This document shows, one piece after another, positions 1-10,440 of a stretch of DNA of 64,000 bases; positions within the stretch are counted from its first letter, which is position 1; every line of letters begins with the position of its first letter. Made by a program: the position numbers and the translations under genes. The notes under the pieces are model-generated. The model was not told the DNA's origin. It saw only the letters and a list, made by a program, of their open reading frames with translations, and did not search any database. This DNA is from Piezodorus guildinii (taxonomy: Eukaryota > Arthropoda > Insecta > Hemiptera > Pentatomidae). Where the stretch lies: NCBI GenBank assembly GCA_023052935.1, contig CM041292.1, positions 176,782,111 to 176,846,110 on the forward strand. The letters run 5' to 3'.

Positions 1-2580
1 AACCAGTTGTTGAATTACACGAAGAGCTAAAAAAGGAGAGCAGGATAATCCAAAAGTCACCCGATTGATCTCAAACTCTTGTACAGAATGGTCAAGGTCG
101 AATCTATATAAAAAATGTTGAAAGGATCGGTCATCGGGATGTACCAATATTTGCAGGTACATTTGATGAATATCTGCTATTAGGGCTACTGGAAAAAGAC
201 GGAAATTTAAAAGAACATCTCTTATGTCCAATTGAAGTTTTGGACCGGCTAGCAGTTTGTCATTCAATGATCCTTTGGCAGTCTTCGCTGAGCCATCAAA
301 TACAATTCTTAAGCTGGTTGTAGAACCATCCTTTAAAACTCCATGATGAGGCAGGATGTAGTTTCCTCGTTTATTGGTAGGAGAAATATAATTTAGTTTT
401 AAGTGTTCGCGTAAAACGGCTGAGTATTCAATTCTCATCTTGGGGTTTCTCACTAATTTAACTTCCAGTCGATGAAGTCGCTGTACAGCTGCTTGATAAG
501 AATCGCCTAACTCTACTATTTCATCTTTGAAAGGTAAGCGAACAATGTAACGCCCAGTTGAGACACGCGAATGGGTTTTAATAAATTTTTGTTCACATTG
601 GATGTCGATGGGATTTTGATGTTTTATTGAAGCCACTTCTTCAACTTCCCAAAACCTGCGCATAACATCGCTGAGACGTAAAGCTTCACACTCTTCACTG
701 GTTGCCATCAAAGCTGAAATTTCAGTGTTATCAGAACTTGGGTCCTTGATTGGCCCGAGGATGACCCATCCAAAGATTGTATTTATGGCGTGGGGCATTC
801 CTTCCGGTGTCAAAAATTGTTCTCCACATAGAATTTGTCCAAATAAATCTGCCCCTAAGAGAAAGTCTATTGGTCCAGGTACTGCAAAATGGGTGTCCGC
901 TAAATCGAAACGAGTAAAAAATTGTTGAACTTCGATCGGGACGACATTTGAAGGCATGCGGTCGGTAATACTCGGTACTATTACCGCATTTGTTGTTAGC
1001 CGTGGATGATCTTTATTTTTAGGTAATAGTGAACAAATGGTTTGGTATTTTCCTCCTGAAATAGTACTGTTACCAAACCCCTTCAATGTATGATGATTGG
1101 GTGCACGAGGTAAACTTAATTTTTTGGCACACTCGTTAGTGATGAAGGATCTTTGAGCCCCACTATCGATGATCATACGGATCGTTCGGTAATTTCCATG
1201 AATATCTTGTATTCGTGCAGTAGCCGTTCCTAATAATATACTTACGGTCCCCATAGTGGCTGAGGATAAAACTGTGCTACTGGAAGTTGATGTTTCGGGA
1301 GTACCACTTTCATCTTTTGGCGCTGGTGTTTTAAATTTTGTTGCTTGAGATGTACCCAAATTCTTGTTGCTCTTGTTAAAATGTAATAGTGAGTGATGCC
1401 TTTTGCCACATAACCGACAAGAAGTGGCAGATGTACAATTTGAAGATGAGTGGGAAGAAACCAAGCAATTTACACACAATGACTGAGATTTAACTTGTTG
1501 AAATCTTTCTGCTGGATTTAATTTTAGAAATTGCTTGCAGTGATACATTCTATGTCGCTGATGACATAATGGACAACTGTTACGTGTATCCTTTTTTGTA
1601 GTAAAAAATACTTGTTTAGCGTTTCTAGTATATGTGTGGCCTTGTTGACTAGGATTTAGAGCAAGGCTCGTGGCTTGCAATTGTAAAAATTGTCGGTGTA
1701 TAAATTCTGAAAAGAAATCAAACCCCGGAATATCTGCCCTACCAGCACATTCAGATTCGAAACGCTCACGGGTTTGATGGTCTAGTAATCGTAATGCATA
1801 CGTGTAGATAATAAACCCTGCTGGATCGGCCAAATTTAATGATTTAAAAGCAATTGCACTTTCTAGTACAGTTTCAGAAAATTGCTGGAGACTATTAAAG
1901 GTCGCCTTTTGGATAGGCTTGAAATTAAAAATTTTGACAAGGTAGTTGGACGCTTGAAGGCGTTTATTGTCATATCTTTTACAAAGGGTTTCCCATGCTT
2001 GAGTGTAACCTGCTGCTGAAATAGTTATTGCTGAAATTGATTGTGCGGCTTGACCTTTTAAGGAAGATTTCAAATAATGGAACTTTTGAATTTCGGGTAA
2101 ATCAACATTTTCATGTATCAATGAAAGAAACGTGTCCCTGTACGAAATCCATTCAGCTACATCCCCATTAAATGTAGGTATGTTTATTGATGGCAATTTT
2201 ACCGCTCGGATTGATGGTTCTGTAGCTGATTGATTGAAAGATGTCGATTGGATTTCAGATTTGGATTCTTTAATTTCTACCGCAAGGGCATTGTAGAATA
2301 AATCCCGACCTTCCTTCTTGAGAGTTTTCAACGACTCTATTTGATTATCATGTGAAAGTAACTTTCCTAAACTAATTGCTTCATTAGACGTTTTCCTGAA
2401 TTTTTCATAAATGTCATCAAACCGCGAGATTCGGGCCTTAAATAGTGTTATCTGACTAGGGTCACTTGCTACCCGAAGACTTAATTGCTCAGTTTCCTTC
2501 AAGTCATCAAATAGGTCGTTGATTTCCGCTACGAGGTCATCGAAACGTTGTTCCTGTCTAGGGTCTGTCTTAGGGGCCAT
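1..2580 (-). CDS. BEL/Pao LTR retrotransposon gag-pol polyprotein, N-terminal 860 codons (runs off window)
   Basis: The frame starts with ATG at 2578-2580 and reads through every codon to base 1 without a stop, so it is open and cut only by the window edge. Residues about 150-300 resemble the BEL gag-like DUF1759 region. Zinc knuckles follow: CPLC..H..C (C336, C339, H343, C348), CVNC..H..C (C369, C372, H377, C382), and a third C388/C391/H395 cluster. The retropepsin motif DSGAQ is at 472-476, within a DUF1758-like protease region. The last ~100 residues enter the reverse transcriptase, with ADIHQMYLQI carrying the first catalytic Asp; the YxDD motif lies beyond the edge. Family knowledge says the polyprotein forms particles, matures itself and copies the RNA. 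An intact frame suggests a young copy. The family call is strong; activity is inference. Confidence 0.92.
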   Translation of the reverse strand, partial: MAPKTDPRQEQRFDDLVAEINDLFDDLKETEQLSLRVASDPSQITLFKARISRFDDIYEKFRKTSNEAISLGKLLSHDNQIESLKTLKKEGRDLFYNALAVEIKESKSEIQSTSFNQSATEPSIRAVKLPSINIPTFNGDVAEWISYRDTFLSLIHENVDLPEIQKFHYLKSSLKGQAAQSISAITISAAGYTQAWETLCKRYDNKRLQASNYLVKIFNFKPIQKATFNSLQQFSETVLESAIAFKSLNLADPAGFIIYTYALRLLDHQTRERFESECAGRADIPGFDFFSEFIHRQFLQLQATSLALNPSQQGHTYTRNAKQVFFTTKKDTRNSCPLCHQRHRMYHCKQFLKLNPAERFQQVKSQSLCVNCLVSSHSSSNCTSATSCRLCGKRHHSLLHFNKSNKNLGTSQATKFKTPAPKDESGTPETSTSSSTVLSSATMGTVSILLGTATARIQDIHGNYRTIRMIIDSGAQRSFITNECAKKLSLPRAPNHHTLKGFGNSTISGGKYQTICSLLPKNKDHPRLTTNAVIVPSITDRMPSNVVPIEVQQFFTRFDLADTHFAVPGPIDFLLGADLFGQILCGEQFLTPEGMPHAINTIFGWVILGPIKDPSSDNTEISALMATSEECEALRLSDVMRRFWEVEEVASIKHQNPIDIQCEQKFIKTHSRVSTGRYIVRLPFKDEIVELGDSYQAAVQRLHRLEVKLVRNPKMRIEYSAVLREHLKLNYISPTNKRGNYILPHHGVLKDGSTTSLRIVFDGSAKTAKGSLNDKLLAGPKLQLDIRDVLLNFRLFPVALIADIHQMYLQILVHPDDRSFQHFLYRFDLDHSVQEFEINRVTFGLSCSPFLALRVIQQLV

Positions 2581-2775
2581 TTTAATTTAAGAAAAATATT
2601 TAATTTTAAACCCAGAATTAAACAAGGATATAATTATAACAAACCTAGCACCGCTGCTTTACAACAGAATTTGAAATTATTATAAATTGTAAACAAAATA
2701 TTTGTAATGCTGAAAAATTAAATCTAAATAATTATTTAAAAAAAGAAAGTGTATAACAATAATATCGGATAAACG
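2581..2775 (-). other. 5' leader between primer-binding region and gag-pol start
   Basis: AT-rich leader of the BEL/Pao element, without a gene. It lies between the duplicated primer-binding-like motif and the ATG at 2580. Confidence 0.6.
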
Positions 2776-2857
2776 AAGAATAAAAATCTGTGAGCTGGAG
2801 AACCAAAATGTTAGTTAGACAAAGAATAAAATCCGCGAACCGGAGGACCAAAATGTA
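2776..2857 (-). repeat. Duplicated primer-binding-site-like motif of the BEL element
   Basis: Read on the minus strand, TTTTGGTCCTCCGGTTCGCG follows directly after the LTR end (...CCCCTACA). A diverged second copy, TTTTGGTTCTCCAGCTCACA, lies about 45 bases further in. Each copy is followed by a GATTTTTATTC-like stretch. BEL elements carry a tRNA primer-binding site starting TGG just inside the 5' LTR, so the copy next to the LTR is the likely working site. I could not assign the tRNA. Confidence 0.55.
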
Positions 2858-3417
2858 GGGGAAGGGGCGGTGTTAAAATATTTACCACTATCCTTCTTCC
2901 CTATAATAGATGCTGGTTCAAAATTTGTTATAATTTTACTTATAATTAAGGTGATTAAAAGGAAAAAAAGGCGAAAATTATTGTTATACACTTTTAATAT
3001 AATAAAAATAACATAAATTAAACTCCTAATTATTAACAAAAAAAAGGAAAATAAATCTTTTAAAAACTGATAAAATTAATTAAACTAATAAAATTATAGA
3101 AAAAAAAATTAAACACTAAAATTAATATATAATAAAAAATGTCTATACAGTACGATTTGTACACCTGGTGGCTCCCTCGCTGCTACATGTAAGAAAAGGT
3201 CGGCGTGCCGATATATTGGAGGCCGGGCCCGGTTGGGTTGGCTTCAATGTAGATGGTTGCAGTAACCAAAAATGTGCACTATGATGAGGTCTTGCTGGGG
3301 CGAAGACTTGGCGAGAAGAGAGCGATAAGCGGCTGAGGCGAGCGTGGAGGGGACGCTAATACCACTGCTTGTTTATACTTAGAGTATTATAGCGGTACAC
3401 AGGTGTGTTGCTGTTCA
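2854..3417 (-). mobile_element. Putative 5' LTR of the BEL/Pao element
   Basis: Inferred from position and ends. On the minus strand it would begin TGAACAGCAACACACC and end CCCCTACA next to the primer-binding-like motif. A TATA-like AGTATAAACAAGCAGTG lies about 50 bases from the start. The middle is GC-rich and the 3' part AT-rich, as in insect BEL LTRs. The partner LTR is outside the window, so neither the exact outer end nor the target duplication can be checked. Confidence 0.55.
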
Positions 3418-3432
3418 AATAATACTTTTATA

Positions 3433-3439
<7 letters not shown>

Positions 3440-3499
<60 letters not shown>
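3440..3499. repeat. (TA)n microsatellite
   Basis: About 30 uninterrupted TA dinucleotides after an A-run. Confidence 0.97.
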
Positions 3500-3504
<5 letters not shown>

Positions 3505-4560
3505 TCAAAAGATGAGCTTGAACAAGCATAGTATAAAGTGGTTCTTCCGGTTAGCTGATTTTTATGAAAAAGTTGCTGTAACTGAGGTTATAAACATTTT
3601 ATTTATTAAATAAAAAAATTTTCAAGTCTTTAGCTCTTCAACAGTATATTAGACATCCATATTACTTATAATAACTGCTAATATACTCGTAATATGTTAA
3701 AAAAATAAAATAAAAAAAATATTTTTGTTCTTTTCATTTTTTGTTGGTAATCAAATTTGTTCAACTTATATATTTATCCGTTTCTTATAAATGCGAACAA
3801 TATGAAAGGTTCAATTATTTTAGGGTCTACGAAAGTAAAAAAACTTTGATGGAAGAAATTTTATTTAGAATATACATATATTTAAGCCCGGTCAGACTAT
3901 TCAGAATGAAAACTACATAATAATTAAGCGTGTCAAATTTAACAACAATATAAAAACATTTAATTAAAATAATGCTAGCTATTTTTCTGAAAATCGTAAC
4001 AAGGTGGAAAATACATGATATTTAGTGACTCTTCTGGTGGGTTGATTACGGTGAAAAATTTTATGTTACAACCCAGACACATACTGGGCTCAAATGTGAA
4101 ATTTTATTATCTACGACTTTTTTACTTTAACATACCTATATATGAAATATATAGTAAGGGGATGTATTGCGATCGTGAGGATTTTCGAATTCCAGTTTTC
4201 AACGGAAATACACGATTCAAGGTCCTCTGAGTCGAACTAAAAGGTCTGTGTGCGCCAATACGAAAAGTCTTATGAAATTGAAATTTTATATTTAAGACAA
4301 CCAAACGCCCTAGATGTTACAGCAAGTTTTTCTATTAAAATCAGCTACCCATAAGAGCCATTTTATACCATGCATTTAACAATTTAAAAAAAAAAAGTTT
4401 TTCTCAAAAACGGCTATAACGATTTTGATTAAACTCATTATATCATTGTATAATTTAGTAGGCTTTAATATCATGTAGGTTACATTCAGATTGAAATAGT
4501 TTGATGGAGCTTAAATTCCGATATTTTAAATTTTCTTCCTCTAAAGTACCTTTAATTTTG
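3500..4560. repeat. F1 repeat, two copies head to head
   Basis: F1 is the commonest repeat of the window. The left part (about 3500-4110, diverged) is in minus orientation, with landmarks such as 'ttaagcccggtcagac' and 'gactcttctggtgggttg'. From about 4125 a plus copy begins at the palindrome-like 'tatatgaaatatatagtaagg' and runs through 'ttgcgatcgtgaggatttt', 'gttacagcaa' and 'ccgatattttaaattttc'. Short frames here are repeat by-products, not genes. Confidence 0.75.
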
Positions 4561-4564
4561 TAAG

Positions 4565-4722
4565 TTAGTCTGGCACCCGGGATTGCTTTACAAACTCCGT
4601 ACATTCATCGCTACTACTTATTTTCTCGTTATTCAGTCCTACCTCACTGGCAGATCCTCCAAAGTAAATCATAATAATTTCTATTCATCCATTTTTAGTC
4701 AGTTTGCTGGTGTTCTCAAGTT
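4565..4722 (+). pseudogene. Short reverse-transcriptase relic, Jockey-type LINE
   Basis: Repeats, with differences, the RT segment found again at about 4930-5090. It translates in part to TYFLVIQSYL-like sequence and breaks off at 'gctggtgttctc'. Truncated at both ends. Confidence 0.6.
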
Positions 4723-4907
4723 ACTTTGAGTTTCGATAGCAACATTCATTTTCGATTAAATATAAAATAACATAAATTATTATTATCTACAAAAATCACT
4801 TAAGTGTATCCGCTTTTCTTCATCCCTATTACCTAAGATGTAGTATATTAAATAATATATTTTCTAAAATCTGTTACGTTCCAGCGGTATATTATACACC
4901 TACATAA

Positions 4908-5930
4908 CTTGCTTAGTTGCTTGACCGAGTACGCACCCGGCATTGCTTTATAAACTCCGTACATTCCTCGCTCCTACTTATTTTCTCGTTATCCAGTCCT
5001 ACCTCCATGGTAGAACCTTCCATGTAAATCAGAATAATTCCTATCCCTCCCTTTTTAATCAGCATGCTGGTGTTCCTCGAGACAGTATTCTTGGACCCAT
5101 CCTTTACACAGTTTATACAGCTGATATCCCATCCCATCCTAACACTTTCCTTTCTACCTATGCTGATGACACATGATCCAACTATTGAAGTATGGTGTCA
5201 GAACTAGAGAATTAAAATAAATGCCAACAAATCCAACCAAATTACCTTTACCCTTCGTCGTAAACCGATGACATCCTGCCCTACTGTCTCCTTCAATAAT
5301 ACTCCTCTTGTCCCGGTTGATATCCGATATCTAGGACTGCACTTTTACAAACGTCTCACTTGGAACCCTCATACAAGATTGAAACGAAAAGAAACTGCAT
5401 GACGTTTTCGACTACTTCAACACTTACTAGATAAACGTTCTAATCTTCCACTTAACTACAAAAGGCTCATCTACATGACTATCATACGGTCTATATGGAC
5501 TTACGGAGTAGAGCTTTGGGGCTCTACTAAACCATCAAATTCTTCCCGTATCCAATCCCTACAATTCAAAATCCTTCGTAAAACCCTCCTCAAAGCTCCT
5601 TGCTTTGTAACTAATAAACTGATCCACAAAGACCTTATTATTCCGTATGTTGCTGATTTGGCCCCATCTAGATACCATTCCTTTCATGACAAACTCCATC
5701 CCCCCTAATCCTCTAGTTTCAATCTTTTCTTCCTCTTCCATTCCTGACAATCCTCCGAGGCGTCTAAAAGGAGATGGCACCGAGTCCTTCTAGTTTAGAA
5801 GATTTTTAGAATGATTCCACTGGGAAACTTCTCTACATGTGTTTCATGCCTTTATATATTTTTCAAATATATAAATCAAACAAATTTACTTCTTATATTC
5901 TATTATACAGTTGTAAATTGCAATAAATAA
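4908..5930 (+). pseudogene. Jockey-type LINE reverse transcriptase, 5'-truncated and decayed
   Basis: Conceptual translation gives the RT palm (GVPRDSILGPILYTVYTADI, then YADD) and, after a roughly 100-bp internal loss, the C-terminal part typical of Jockey ORF2 (SIWTYGVELWGSTKPSNSSR, KLIHKDL, RRLK). Several stops and frameshifts make it non-functional. The 3' UTR ends 'acagttgtaaattgcaataaataaa', as in the other copies of this family here. Its mirror copy is at 6770-7812. Confidence 0.85.
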
Positions 5931-5939
5931 ATAAATGAA

Positions 5940-6330
5940 AATAAAAATGTTTTTTAGGTTTCATAAAATTAACCATAATATCGTTTTACCATTGATAAGA
6001 AACGGATAAATATATAAGCTGAACGAATTCCATATCAAACTAAAGATCAAAAATATTTCATTATACAATTTTTGTGTTTTTGAACATAAGAGCAGTAATG
6101 TCATATAGATGCATAATATACCGTTGGAAAGCTAAAGATTTCAGAAAAAATATTACCTAATACATAAAATTATAAAGTTTGACGGAGATTGATAAGGAGC
6201 CGATAAATCTAACTGATTTTCATAGATATTTTATTTTCATTTCTAAATGATAAATAAAAATTCTGAAATTGTTTTAACAACGGAGGTAAGTGAAAATGGT
6301 GTGTTGTGTAAACCAGATTTTTTTTAAATT
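5940..6330 (+). repeat. F1 repeat, 3' half
   Basis: Landmarks: 'gataagaaacggataaatat', 'aatataccgttggaaagcta', and the terminal 'aggtaagtgaaaatggtgtg' followed by 'accagattttttt'. Confidence 0.75.
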
Positions 6331-6769
6331 TTATTATTATTAACCTGTAAATTCCATTTCATCCTCGCATTCGTATATATAGTGCATTCGTTTATTTTTG
6401 AAAACCTCTGGATTATAGTCGAACGCTGCCTATAAATATCGTAGAAGTCTCTTCTTTCACTGTAGTGTCATAAATCCCCGAATACATGAGATCGTAAATC
6501 CTTCCATGTCATCCATGCGCTGAATTCTATGCTATTTCTACTTCTAACTCGTGTTAAATATAGTCACTACTTTATGTGGGACTTTTCTATTTTCATTGTA
6601 ACAGGACGCTTATCCAAAACAAATTCTGGTGATAGAACTTAACTTACTATCGTGCACAGATTTTTATTTAATTATTTTTTTTTTTACTACTGAGATGTTG
6701 ATTTCATACTTTGGTTCTATAGAAATTTTATCAATTACGAAATTGATATTTTGATATAATTGTATTCTC
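6331..6769. other. AT-rich stretch, nothing recognised
   Basis: Centre of the inverted duplication. No open frame of note and no match to the other families of the window. Confidence 0.5.
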
Positions 6770-7812
6770 GTCGATAAGTTTTACAACTGTATAATAAAAT
6801 ACATTCAGTAAATGTAATACAAGATTATACTGTCATGATTTACATGTAGGATACTACCCATTGGCAGCTCTCTAAAAACTATGCTAAACTAGAAGGTCTC
6901 GGGCCATCATCTTTTCAGAAGCCTGGGAGGATTATCAGGAATGGAAGAGGAAGCAAAGATTGAAACCAGAGGGTTAGAGAGGGAATGGAGTTTGTCATGA
7001 AAGGAATGGTATCTAGATCGGGCCAAGTCAGCAACATAGGGAACATTAAGGTCTTTATGGATCAGTTTATTCGTGACAAAGTAAGGAGCATTGAGGATTT
7101 TAGAAAGGATTTGGATTATAAGGATTGTATACGAGAGGAATTTGATAGTTTAGTAGAGCCCCAAAGATCAACTTCGTAAGTCCTTAACAGTCTTATGTTG
7201 ATCAAGTAGTTGAGTCTTTTGTAGTTAAGCGGTTGGAGCGTCTGTCACGTAAGTGTTGAAGTAGTCGGAAACGTCGGTCAGTCTCTCGTCGTTTCAGTCT
7301 AGTATGAGGGTTCCAAGTAATACGTTTGTCCAGATGGAGTTCCAGATATCGGATCTGTTCGACTTGGACAAGCGTAGTGTTATTGAAGGGCAGGAAGTCA
7401 TAGGTTTACGATACGATCTACGAAGCTTATTTGGTGGGACTTATTTTAATTCTCCAGTTTGACACCATACCTGAAGGTCTCTGATGTGGGATTGGAGAGT
7501 TCGTGAGGCAACAGTAGAATCATTATTGACTGATAATGACACAGGTGTCATCAGCATAGGTAGAAAGGAAGGTGTTAGGATGGGTTGGGATATCAACTGT
7601 ATAGACTGTGCAAAGAATGGGTCCAAGAATACTGTCTCGAGGAACACCAGCATGCTGATTAAAAAGGGAGGGATAGGAATTATTCTGATTAACATGGAAG
7701 GTTCTACCATGGAGGTAGGACTGGATAACGAGAAAATAAGTAGGAGCGAGGAATGTACGGAGTTTATAAAGCAATGCCGGGTGCGTACTCGTCAAGCAAC
7801 TAAGCAAGTTAT
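6770..7812 (-). pseudogene. Jockey-type LINE reverse transcriptase, inverted partner copy
   Basis: On the minus strand the frame 7807-7523 reads LLYKLRTFLAPTYFLVIQ, then GVPRDSILGPILCTVYTVDI and YADDTCVIISQ, the RT palm with the catalytic Asp pair. Downstream is the C-terminal region with further breaks, and the 3' UTR ends near 6770 ('ttatacagttgtaaaac'). It keeps the ~100 bp after YADD that the 4908-5930 copy has lost. Broken by stops; no activity expected. Confidence 0.85.
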
Positions 7813-8092
7813 GTAGGTGTATAATATACCGCTGGAACGTGAAAGATTTTAGAAAATATATTATTTAATATACTACATCTTAGGTAATAGGGATGAAGAA
7901 AAGCGGATACACTTAAGTGATTTTTGTAGATAATAATAATTTATGTTATTTTATATTTAATCGAAAATGAATGTTGCTATCGAAACTCAAAGTAATTCTT
8001 TAAACATTTGTTTATCTTATTGAACGTGTTTAAAACTTTAATCAAAACATTATAATTTCTATTATTCTAATTCTGATATTATTCACATAATT

Positions 8093-8400
8093 TAATATTA
8101 ATTACGGGGAGCCCGTGGATGAGTGGCTAGCGCGCTAGTTTCTCATGCTACAGGTTCTGAGTTCGAATCCCAGTCCTGGCGGGGCTTTTATAAGGATGTA
8201 AAAAAATGGGGATCCACTCACAACTTCTCCCCGGGAATGTGAGACCCGTCAGCCAAAGGGTGGCATCTCACAAAATTAGTCGTAGGGAGTGATGACCCTA
8301 CACGTAAAACGTGAGTGTAAACTAGTAAAAGTTTACACCGCGAGGCCCAGGGCCTACACGGCCTGTCGCGCCACTGGAAGAAGAATAATAATATTAATTA
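8093..8400 (+). mobile_element. SINE-B, full-length tRNA-derived SINE with target duplication
   Basis: The element (8105-8388) is flanked by the 12-bp direct repeat TAATATTAATTA (8093-8104 and 8389-8400). The 5' part is tRNA-like, with A box 'tggatgagtggctagcgc' and B box 'gagttcgaatccca'. The body ends 'gggcctacacggcctgtcgc' and then an (AAT)-rich tail. A second truncated copy at 33996-34109 shares the 3' body. Transcription by RNA polymerase III and mobilisation by a LINE are family knowledge. It is not a functional tRNA gene. Confidence 0.85.
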
Positions 8401-8689
8401 TAACTTACGTCTGTATCTTCTATAATAACGTATTATATATAGGTCTCATCTTTCACATACCTGAAACAAAAATAAAATTATATAAATATATGATAGAGAG
8501 TATTATGAAACAAATAAAGCATAATATTGAACGATTTGTAATTATAAGTTATACTATACTAATTAATATAATACAAAATGTTTAATTGATGAATGTTTAT
8601 ATGTGGTCATTTATCTTTAATTTATGATTAATTAATAATTCATAATTCTTTCAATAATTTATTTTATAACAATGTTATTTTATTTTTAG

Positions 8690-8732
8690 TCTGCGTTTCG
8701 GCGCATTTCCCCATCTTCAGGAATCACGGACA
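8690..8732 (-). other. Degenerate hammerhead-ribozyme-like motif
   Basis: On the minus strand CTGAAGA (8714-8720) fits the CUGANGA core, followed by 'tgggg..gcgcc' and GAAAC (8695-8699). The bases after GAAAC are GC rather than GUC, so cleavage is unlikely. Related to the better motifs at 23.27 and 29.25 kb. Confidence 0.4.
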
Positions 8733-9755
8733 GCAACAAATGGTTTCTCATATCTATCCCTCTTAACAAATTTTGTCAAATATAAATTAAATGAAAAATG
8801 TCATAAAAAAAATTCTCCAAATAAAATTTAACTGCCAACATATTATTTGGCATCCTAATTAATTTAATTTTTTTCCATATTATTTCTCTACTTTTTTTTT
8901 CTTTCATAATTCTACTTTACTATTATTATTGTTTTTTGTTTTTTTTGTAATTATAGAGTGAATGGAGTTTGTATATATTATGAGAAATACAAATTTTTTA
9001 TTCAGAAATATTACGATTTGTCACAATATGAACAATAATAATAATGTTTTTAGATCACATCCATACGTTATATAAAGGGAAAAAACTAAAGTCAATTACA
9101 CGAAATAGAAATACAATAATATATATATTAACAAAAATAAAAATAAATAAAATACAAAGTTAACAATTAAAGGACCATCTTTAATACACTCATACCTATT
9201 GTAATATTATTTAAGTTAGAAAGTTCATAAAAAAGAAATAAGAATAACTTTTTAGGTAGTGGAAAGCTAAACAATGAAATAAAATCTTTAAAATTTTCTT
9301 TTTTGCTTATTATTATATTATAAAAATAGTGCCTGTAGCATTAGTACAATTCTTAAGGCACTTACAAATATAGGATTATGCTAACTTTTAATTTTCTCTT
9401 CGCCGAAAAAACCACCATTACATACTATTACCCTTGAACGAATAAGAAAATCTGTCTGGAATAATTGATAGTAGTGAATAAATGATCTCTATGATCGGCA
9501 TGTATCTTAATCGACTCTCAGGGTGATGAAACGCATTTAATTACTCTGGTAAAAAGTACCGCATTCGTAGAATATAATGAATGATATATGATTTTTTACT
9601 TGTGGGTGCATACTGAAATTTGTTTTGTTGTAGATATTTCTGGGAATATTATACATTTTTATAAATGACTATGCATTATGGTAGAAACTATGCACTTATG
9701 GAATAATTCAAACAGAATTTGTAAAATATACGTTAATTTTCTGACTGCATTGGAG
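8733..9755. other. AT-rich stretch, no gene seen
   Basis: Poly-T and poly-A rich with no coding potential. A weak segment at 9000-9130 resembles AT-rich sequence near 43.0 kb ('tattcagaaatattacgatttgtcac'). Confidence 0.5.
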
Positions 9756-9759
9756 AATA

Positions 9760-10440
9760 AAAATTAATTCCAACAAATCCTACCAAATAACCTTTACCTT
9801 TATGTCTTATGATGGTCATATAAATGAATCTTTTGTAATTAAGTGGAAGTTTGGAGCGTTTGTCCAGCTTTGAGGGTTTTACGAAGGATTTTGGATTGAA
9901 GGATTGGATACGGGAAGAATTTGATGGTTAAGTAGAGCCCCAAAGCTCTACTCCGTAAGTCCATATAGACCGTATGATAGTCATGTAGATGAGTCTTTTG
10001 TAGTTAAGTGAAAGATTAGAACGTTTGTCTAGTAAGTGTTGAAGTAGTCGAAAACTTCGGGCAGTTTCTTGTCGTTTAAGTCTTGTATGGGGATTCCAAG
10101 TTAGACGTTTGTCAAGGTGGAGTCCTAGGTATCGAATCTGTTCAACAGGGGCTAGTGGAGTGTCATTAAAGGATACTGTAGGGCAGGAAGTCATTGGTTT
10201 ACGACAAAGGGTAAAGGTTATATGGTGGGATTTTTCTAAATTTATTTTAATTCTCCAATTCTGACACCATACCTGAATGTCTCTGATGTGGGATTGTAAG
10301 GTTTGAGAGTCAATAGTAGGATCGTTATTGACTGATAACACACAAGTGTCATCAGCATATGTAGAAAGGAAAGTATCAGGATTGGTTGGGATGCCAGCTC
10401 TATAAACTGAGAAGAGAAAAGGTCCGAGGATACTGCCTAA
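9760..10440 (-). pseudogene. Jockey-type LINE reverse transcriptase fragment
   Basis: The minus strand reads LGSILGPFLFSVYRAGIPTN, YADDTCVLSVNNDPT, then the 137-codon frame 10341-9928 covering QIRYLGLHLDKRLTW, NYKRLIYMTIIRSIWTYGVE and WGST, which ends in a stop where sister copies have Lys. The last ~130 bases (9760-9925) are rearranged, with a short plus-orientation piece of the same family at 9760-9800. 5'-truncated; non-functional. Confidence 0.85.

Larger units (their letters stand above)
4722..8000. repeat. 3.3-kb inverted duplication with F1-LINE arms
   Basis: The left arm begins about 4722 and the right arm ends about 8000. The arms are reverse complements. The outer ~185 bp of each (4722-4908; 7812-8000) is F1 sequence, followed at the same junction by a 5'-truncated Jockey LINE. 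By eye 4740-5160 matches 7540-7990 with few differences. The left copy lacks about 100 bp after its YADD motif. The shared junction means one insertion was duplicated in inverted orientation. Confidence 0.85.

Noticed and set aside
725..928. Plus-strand frame in the left end
   Set aside because: Shadow of the long minus-strand BEL gag-pol frame.
3440..3499. (TA)n tracts as promoters or origins
   Set aside because: Many similar tracts are spread through the window without genes; simple microsatellites.
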